Part shown: positions 49,505 through 64,000 of the stretch, piece after piece | Layout of the letters: every line of letters begins with the position of its first letter | Numbering within the stretch: the first letter of the stretch is position 1 | Assembly (NCBI GenBank): GCA_017590115.1 | Contig: JAGGNK010006224.1 | Coordinates: 153,592-217,591, forward strand | Origin: Montifringilla adamsi | Taxonomy: Eukaryota > Chordata > Aves > Passeriformes > Passeridae | Direction: 5' to 3' | DNA: 64,000 nt | Made by a program: the position numbers and the translations under genes | The notes under the pieces: generated by a model | The model's database searches: none | What the model was told of the DNA's origin: nothing | Seen by the model: only the letters and a program-made list of their open reading frames with translations

Positions 49505-52500
49505 GCTCTCCACCTGTCTCCCTGTAGTCATTGCGTAGCACTGTTTATGTTTCGCTTTTGGCAGTTTCTCACTAACATAGGGGAAAAAACCAAGATTTCC
49601 TTTTTCGTTAGGTATTCTTTCAGAGCTCAAGCAGCTACATATATTTATAGAGCTCTATATAGGGACTGAGATGTAGCTGGTGAGATCCTATTAATGTCAA
49701 CAGCGGTTTTACTATTGACTGCTTTAGAGCCAGGATTTCACCCAGAAGCTCTCTGAACTTAGTCATATCTTCCACAACAATCCCTATACAGTAGTGGAGT
49801 CCAGGCTGAAAACCAATTCACAATTGTTTGAAGACTGTGTTTCTCTTGTCAAAAGAGAAAACAATAAATCGGCCTTTGTGTTGTTGTTGTTGTCTGTGTG
49901 ACCAAGGCTTGCTGATTGCAAAGCTTTAATGAGCATGTTGATAACAGCAAAAGAGCACGCTTTTTCTTATGCTCTAATTTAGGAAATGACCTTGCCTTGA
50001 CTTCACACCCTGCTTGCTGGTGGGACTGGAGGCTTCTTCAGTGATAGACAGCTGTCTCACAGATGTTTTTTCATTTTTATGAGGCAAACATATCTGCAGA
50101 GCTATATTAAGTATGTCTGCATCACATCAGGCCCTGGGCAAAGCAGAGGTTTGTTTTGTCTGAATGTTAACATTAAATGGCACAATTTTACTGAATTATT
50201 TAAATTCTGAATTCCTGTCTCTTTTGTGTGCAGGTAGCATGGAGGACTGGGTTACGAGTAACCTGGTAAACCTCATCCTGTGTGGTTTACAAATTGAATC
50301 TGTCTCACGGCTTCATATCTCCCAAATGAAGTGTGCCTTCAGTGTTGGATGATAAGCCACTATCCCAGCTTCCTCAGTGATGCCTTAAATATAGTAGTTA
50401 TTTGTTTTGGAAACCAAAATTTTTGCAATTCAGTAACTGAAACACTCAAAAAAATTTTGTTAGAAGAAGTCAGATTGGACTGGCTCTGTGTTTACCACAT
50501 CCAGGCAGCCTAATGCTTCAAAGGAGTGTTTAGAGTGGGAAGTCAGCATAGTGCAGTTGTGGTCTGGACAGCTTAGGGAGAATGTTAACATTTGTCTCCT
50601 GTCCTTTGACCAAATCCATCCAAACCCTCCCTTCTGAGAAAGGAACCTCTCACTGTCCAGCCACTGCCTCGTGTTACCCATATCAGAGCTAAACTGGTAA
50701 ACAATGGCAAAAACTTCACTTCAAAACTTTGCATGTTTCCCCTAAACCTGGAAGATACAAGGGTTCTAAAACTTCTTGATGGGTTTTTTATTAACCATCT
50801 TCTGAATTTATGTTACAACTGATAAAGAAAGGATGAGTTTCTGACAGTGTCTAGTCATAGGAACAGGACAATTGAGGGAAATTTTGCTTGACAAAATACC
50901 AGTATTAAGCATTTCAGCAGAATTCTTTGGTTTGATTGTATACCTTTTCAAACAATATTTTATAGTTGTACATTACAATTGGAGTTAAGAAAGAGCAGAT
51001 AAAAAGATAAAATAAAACCCTTAACAAAGAGTACTTTGATGCAGCCAAAACAATTTTTCTCAATTTAATTTTGGCAAAACTTGGTGAATTTAGGCTTTCT
51101 GTTCCAGTTTAGAGAACAAAAACCCACAGCAAAAATGTCTTCGAAAATATTCAAAATTACTAGTTTTGAACAGGCCTACAGAAAACATTCACTAGGATTA
51201 TTTCAGCCTATGACTAAAACTGCCCTGGTGGCAAATGACAGCATCCCAATACATACATTCTACACAGAGAGGAAATACCACATTTCCTCTCCTTCCAGGA
51301 ATTCTCATTTAATATTTTATGAAAGATTATTGGTCTCATCCTTAAACATCTGATCTGGACCAGGCAGAAGGTTTCATACCATGCCATTAAACAAAATATC
51401 TCATCTAACAAAAGAGAAGGGGCTTGGATGGGCTTTAAATCACTCTCACACAGGGACACTTTGCCCTGAGTTGGTGTGTCAAGAATTCATGGGGAGATCC
51501 TGTGCCACCCTCACCCACTTTCACCTCTGCCAAGCCTTGCAAGTGAATTATCAGTTGCTCAAAGGTCCTAAAGGAGAGAAAATGCCCCTTTCAATACAAA
51601 TGGCTTTTTAGAGCTGGAGAGACTGAATAAAGGGACAATTCTTTTTTCATGTAGAAGGCTGGCATAAGAGGGAATATCTTTGCGTTTTCATCCCAGAGAC
51701 AGTGTTCACTCCTTATGCTTTTCAATCATAAAAGCTGTACTTTTGCCTTTGATGATATGCTGCAGAAAGTATTTGTGGTGAATATCAAAGCACAGACAGC
51801 TTTCTCACTTCCAGAGTAAGGTGATGCACAAATTTTACTGAGCTCTCCCTGTAAAACCCATCAAACAGGTGTGTTTTCAGAGCAAAGAGCAGTAGTGCAT
51901 GATTAAACCATGCTGGGCTTCAAGCTTAAAAGGCAAGCGGCAGAACTCATTGCCCTGAGAGACCCAGCAGTTCCTGGACATCTGGATCATCTCCATCTCA
52001 AATGGGACAAGAAAAAAAACAACTTCTTCATTGCTTCTCTTGGCTTAGCAACTTCTCCATAGCAAAACAAAAGGCCGACACTCATTGGATACTGGAATGC
52101 CCCACGGATAGGAAATATGAATCTTGGTGCTGCCTCTTCTTCACAGCTGCATGTGAGTTAGCCAGCACTGCAGGGCAGGAGCTGCAAGGGAAAAAACAGT
52201 CTCCCAGAAGATATGAGAGAAGTTTGATGGAAAAAAAATTAATCCCTCTTTAGACTGTATTTAAGAGTAGGACTGAGGACTGTATGTCCTGGTCATCTTT
52301 GTGTTATGGTTTCTCATATGCTGGAACTAAATCTGAAATACCTATTTTGTGTGGGGAGAGAAGGCCAACTGACTCATACATGTTTTAAACAAATTTTCTT
52401 TATTGCAAAACTGTATGAAACCAGTCTCTTCCTTCAGTTCATCATAATTTCCAGAGCTGCTGATGAATAGTGTTTACTGGGACATCTGAATAAGGCCAGC

Positions 52501-55500
52501 CTTATTAATTTGTCATTTTGAAATTTTGCCTATTCCTAGACCATAGGTAATTATTGCCTGTAAGTAAGAGGCACTTACTGAAATTGTTATTTTCTGCAAT
52601 AGTAGTAATAATAATAAAAAACAGTTATAAGTCCCACTTCAGTACAACTGAAGCAAACGAAGTATAGGAGCATGGTACACTCAAATTCAAGAAACAAATA
52701 TTTTATTGATGATTTCACAGGATATCACATCCACCAAGGTAAATAAATTTAAATCAAACATATGATTTCTATTAAAAAAAAAAAAAAAGTTCCAGGTGCA
52801 ACTCTGCAGAGGTGTTGAAGATTTTCAGTTTTGCACAAGTTGTGAACAGATGTATTTCCAGCTGTAGGTTTTGGATCTTTAGAGGAAATACCCTTCTAGC
52901 AGATGGCAGCTTTCTTTTCTCTTCATCAAACTGTTTATTTAGTCTGGTTTTAATAAATTTAGTTAGAACTTGTTTATGCAGTTGTAAGGGGTGTAATTCT
53001 GACTTTGCTGGTGATGTACATCACCATAGGATTTGACTTATTGGATACCATTTCACATCTGCAGCTCACAGACCTTGGTGGGAAACAGTTTCACCTGGGA
53101 GCTATGCATAAACAAATCTGTGGATTTTCAGTGGTCTAGTTTTACTTAAAAATACACAAAAATTGAAATTTCACCTCTGCATAAGGGCATGAGATTTATG
53201 TGATCATTTGGCTGGTCTGTCAGTCAGTATTTCTCTAATGATGGGGTTGAGCCCAACAGCTAATTTCAGCCAAAAATCTAAAACACACTTAATCTCCTGC
53301 AGCATCTGTGGATTTTTTTGATCAAGAAGAGAGATCCAAGTTGATGTCCCAGTGAGAAAATAGCAGGAGATTGCAGCTGCCAGAGGCTCCATGGGATAGG
53401 AAGGAGGCGACTGTACAGAACCCTCAGCTCACCAGGCTGTTCCTTGCTGATCAAGGCTATGAGGAGTAAATCTCTGAGCATTTCTTTTCAGCATTTCTTT
53501 TTTTTTTTTTGTATGTCCCAGAAGCCAAGTATGCACCTGACAAGTCCCATATGGTTTTTTTGGTTTTTTTGTTTTTTTTTTTTCTGTAGCATCAGACTTC
53601 TTCAATCTGTTCTTTAATTTTCTTTGTTGGAAAATTGAGCAGAGGTACTTCAGAGGGATATTGCAAGATTTAATTAACTTTTACAAAGAGAGAGAATATG
53701 AATAGGTGATAAAGACTAGAAATGGAAGTACAATACTAAAGTGTAGTATTGATTTAGAGACATCTGTCATTCCAAATCTCAACATTTGAGCATCAAGTCT
53801 ACTTTAAAATACAACAAACAGAGGCAACTATTTGATTTCTTTAAAGCCAAATGTGTTGTTTCTTGTAAAAGTGAAAAAAAAAAAAAAAAGGAGAAAAGGA
53901 GGGGGGGAGATAAAATTACCTCCCCCAGACTCTGGACTCCTAAAACACAGTCTGCATTCTTACTGATTTCTCAGAGTACCCTTCTACAAAGGAGTGTCTC
54001 CCGCTCTGTAGATCCCCCTCTGTTTTTCTACCTTTGCTTCAGAAGAAAGACTGAGTGGTGAAGCTGTGATATAATGGCTCTTTCCCCATCTCTAAAAGGT
54101 TCCATATTTCAGGCCACAGAGGAACTTTCTTCCAAAAAAATCACCTTCACAGAATGATGCACATTTCAAAGGAAAAGCACATGAAGTGCTTTGTGTGACA
54201 TTATTAGTATGCTTCTGCATTGAGTGTGTCAGCAGGACACTTTTCTGTTTTTTCTTTGTGTTGTAATAATGCTCTGCTAATGAAGGTGCAACATGAAAGG
54301 CTGCTCTTTAGAGGATTTGAGTTTAGTTCTGTGTGGAACAAGAACACAGTAAAGCAAATAGTATTTCCATGCAGAAGCATTGAGGCGAGACTATGATCAC
54401 TATTGGAAAGCCTGTATTTCTCCATATCTCAGGTAATTAGGCACCACACACGTACTTTGTCTTCTGGACATAGGCAGTGTGGATTTGAATTTAGAATTTA
54501 GCTCTCTACTTTTGCCTACAACAGACAGTATTAAAAACAGATTAAAATAACAGCAATAGAATTGAAAAGGATGTTGCAGAGAGTTTTATGTGTATATCTA
54601 TTTGCATTATCTTTTTTGTGTTCCTGTGCTATGTGAAGAATTTGAAATTGAGTTGCAAGTTCCTGAGTCCTATTCTGCTTTTGCTCCACTTGAGGCAAAA
54701 TACTGAGTTTTAAAGAAGTGAGGAGGGTAATGGATGAAATTTAAAGCCATCATTTTGTTCACTGATTTATTTCTCCTGCTGCAATACTTTTTGATGCGGA
54801 TTTAATTAGCTTAGTTTGTAGCTCCCCTTATTCTTGTTTTATTAATTAATTCTTCACTCCTGGTTAAGCAGTGACATTTCTTTTTGAAAGGTAGGGATGA
54901 GCAAATAATTTATAATTAATAATGCTTTTTGCCAAACACCTCTGGGCAGATTGTGAAAATTTTTACCTTTTTTGTGTATTTTCTGCATGTATCTTCCTGT
55001 ACCTCACAGCTTTCTGTAAGAGGCAGATGCTTTTGTCACACATTTGGGAGATTTCTCTCCCTGATGTTTCAGGTCAGGAGATTCAGCAGCACTTTGGTTA
55101 AAATTGTCAAAAAGGACAAAAAACCATTGAGGAAAAAGTCACTAAGACAGCAAACCTATTACCTGACAACCCATTTCGTAGTTTAAAAAAATTTAAACTT
55201 TCAAACACCAGTTTCAGCCTGGTGACATCAAGAAGACAGTTTCCAAAATTACTGGAGAGAGGCTGACCCACTCAGAGAGGCAACCAAATCACCAGGTGCT
55301 GTCCTGAGCCACCTCCAGAGGACTCTGGGGAGTGTCCAGGCTGCTGTACCTCAATTCAGTCAGCAGATATTCACGCTGGAGCTTTGCTGTTTATCCCATT
55401 TGCTTTGCAACCCAGTGCTCTTGGCTAAGGCAGTCCATTAAGAGGTCTGTAATATACACTGTCTCACTGTATCTTTCTCTAAATGAGATTTTAAAGAGGA

Positions 55501-57499
55501 AAGCTCTAAGTGGAAAATGGTATCTGCCACGGGAGCACTAATTTAGAGCGTCTATACCTTTGCAGGACCCAGCTGGCCCCAAGGGAAGCATGGTGGGGCA
55601 CCAGGGAGGTCTCAGCCCAGGGAGCAGAGCAGAGCCCATCGCACTGCCACACACCCTCGTTAGTGCTCTTGCCACCAAATGGTGCCTGGGCAGGCCCAGG
55701 CTGTATGAGGACAGCAGTTCGCAGACAGGGGCTGCTGAGCCTCCAGCTTCACAAGCCTGACTTCTGCTCCCTAAAGACAGGTTTGCAAAAGGAAATGTAA
55801 CCCCATAATGCAGCAGCTACAGGTTCAGGGGCTATGACTGGAGAATGAGATGTCTTCTGTGGTGATATCACCTTCTCTTTAAGTCTGATGTGCCTCTTGT
55901 GTGCATGTGGGGAGAAGGGTGGCTTGTGTCCACATCCAGTAACAACCACAGCAGCAAGCAGGGCATAGGGTTTTGGCAAAGCACTGGGCTGCACAGCAGG
56001 GCCTTTGCCTGTTGAGAGGTTAAAATGATAGGTGGAAGAGGGTGTGCTGCTGTTCTGACAGCCCGTCTCAACTGTGCAGTGCAAATGCAGAGAGCTACTT
56101 CCTTAGGCTACCCAACGAAGCTTAATGGGAAATGTAATATGTAGAGGGTCCAGCAATGCCCACCTATCCAACGGGAATTCCCATCTGGGATCATCCCTGA
56201 TGGACAGCACAAGAAACAGTCTGTCTTCACATAGTAAGCATTTTGTGAGTGTAGGATGTGTGATTTTTACTTGTGAGATGAGATTACAATTCCACAATTC
56301 CCTCTGTTTTGAATTTATTCTACAAGGTAGCTTGAATGAGGTAGTAAACCTTATGCCATTATTGGCCTAAGTTAAGCATCAAACTAGCAAGAAACCCAAG
56401 TATGTCACCTGTGCTATTTAAGGTTTTCAGATCAGCTGGTTTGGACCTATTTCTGTGCACCAATTTTTGAAGTACAGTAGACGGTGGTTTTGTTATGTAT
56501 GTTCCTTACTTGGGTGCTGAGAGTACTCAGCTTCTGAGCAGCTCCACAGCACATGCCTGCAATGACAGAGTCTGACAGATCTCAGGCTTTGCTACCTAAA
56601 ATCATTTCATAATATGTCTTGTTGATGCTTTCATCTGAAAAGCATATTGGCATTGTGAAGAGAAAAAAGAAAATGTCAGTGCTTTTCAGTGAAGTAGCGA
56701 TTGACTGAAAAATGCAAGTGCATCTTTAGGATCAAGACTTGGTAACATGAGGACTTGAATCCTCCTTAGTGTCTAAATATTCTGCTTAATGGCTTTGGTA
56801 TGAAATCTTCAGCATTAGTTTTGTTTATCTGCAATTCAGCTCACCTCTGAAATTATGATTTCCCTTACTCTCTATTCATCTCAACCACAAAAGTATTTTT
56901 CTCTCTGCTATCACTCAATAAAGTTATCTCTACACATAAAAATAATTAGTTACTATTTTTATTTGGAATTTTTCTTTGTTACTGATTGTTTGGGTGGTGG
57001 TTTATTGGAAGTTTTGTATATTGCATATATACATCACTTCCAGAAAGTTCTGTTCAATGATATGTCATAAATGCTGCTAGCGTCAGCAAAATACAATAAA
57101 TTAATTGGAACAAGTTGGATTAATCCAACTTGCTCTAGGACTGGTATATTCTGTTTCATCGTAAATGAAGTAAAGTAATTAATTTTGTGTAGTTTTCATT
57201 TTCACATTAACATTCTCTTCTGTGAACTGTAATTGCCTTCTTGTTGTTTGCAATACTGTAGTCATTTTAGTTGGGGCAGTTCTCTATAGGGAAAGACACA
57301 GGACCTTCCTAGAGAACTTGCTACACGGACTAGACAGTCAGAAATAGAGGACACTTAAGTGGTCTGATTTACCTAAGGTCATACAAGCCATCAGCAGAGT
57401 GAGAATCACAATCCAGACTGCCTCAACCTTATTCCAGTACTGTATCCAGTGACCATGCTGCGTCTTAATGTCACTGTTCTTACTGTTCTTTCTTTATAG
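49505..57499 (+). other. RPS6KA2: RPS6KA2 long intron, 3' part
   Basis: Non-coding sequence with short A or T runs (52772-52787, 53498-53510, about 53558-53583, 53874-53889), a GTT run near 49878-49893 and a perfect 22-bp palindrome at 57111-57132. It ends TCTTTATAG, the acceptor for the next exon. A moderately GC-richer patch around 55550-56100 shows no exon with family motifs. Confidence 0.8.
57111..57132. repeat. perfect 22-bp palindrome
   Basis: CAAGTTGGATT is followed directly by its own reverse complement with no loop. One mismatch outward, pairing resumes for two more bases on each side. It contains TTAATC/GATTAA homeodomain-like cores at its centre. Confidence 0.85.
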
Positions 57500-57580
57500 T
57501 TCGGGATCGGGTACGATCTAAAATGGAGAGAGATATTTTGGCAGAAGTGAACCATCCTTTCATAGTCAAGCTTCATTATG
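57500..57580 (+). CDS. RPS6KA2: RPS6KA2 (RSK3) coding exon: helix C
   Basis: An 81-base exon, entered and left in phase 1. The acceptor is TCTTTATAG; the donor is ATG|GTAACT. The first two bases finish a Val codon, then it reads [16 protein letters not shown] and [10 protein letters not shown], leaving one base of an Ala codon. The Glu of KMERDIL is the helix-C glutamate that pairs with the ATP-anchoring lysine in the active kinase. [12 protein letters not shown] is the RSK3 form; RSK2 and RSK4 have [20 protein letters not shown] is the strand following helix C. It is separated from the next exon by only 817 bases, in contrast to the 20.9-kb intron upstream. Confidence 0.95.

Positions 57581-64000
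<6,420 letters not shown>

Overview
The window is non-repetitive, AT-leaning vertebrate DNA that looks avian. It carries CR1 LINE 3' ends of the bird type and compact solo LTRs, and it has one recognisable gene, spread over small exons and long introns. A songbird is possible but is only an inference.

The gene is RPS6KA2 (ribosomal protein S6 kinase alpha-2, RSK3), on the + strand. Five consecutive coding exons are visible: 31971-32087, 36529-36610, 57500-57580, 58398-58477 and 61452-61558. All have consensus AG/GT splice sites and compatible phases. Joined, they read 155 codons plus 2 bases with no stop or frameshift. They run from just before the N-terminal (AGC-type) kinase domain, through the glycine loop, the ATP-anchoring lysine, the helix-C glutamate and the hinge, to the YRDLKPE catalytic loop, and the last codon is split by the exit intron. 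RSK3 is favoured over RSK1, RSK2 and RSK4 by [18 protein letters not shown] and [14 protein letters not shown]. The first coding exon and promoter lie upstream and the rest of the gene lies downstream.

Layout: 1-31970 is upstream intron (or 5' flank), with microsatellites, long T and A tracts, two oppositely oriented solo LTRs (16419-16852 and 17360-17815) and a CR1 tail. 32088-36528 is an intron with an apparently exact 386-bp direct duplication (35396-35781 and 35844-36229). 36611-57499 is a 20.9-kb intron with a partial CR1, another CR1 tail, a third LTR (47783-48283, minus) and a region that looks like conserved regulatory DNA. 57581-58397 and 58478-61451 are short introns, and 61559-64000 is the start of the next intron.

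I saw no RNA genes, CRISPR arrays, operons or complete mobile elements, and no second protein-coding gene. No open frame outside the five exons has a recognisable domain. I found no novel gene system. The items most worth a second look are the exact duplication, the inverted LTR pair with its purine-rich tract, and two candidate regulatory blocks.
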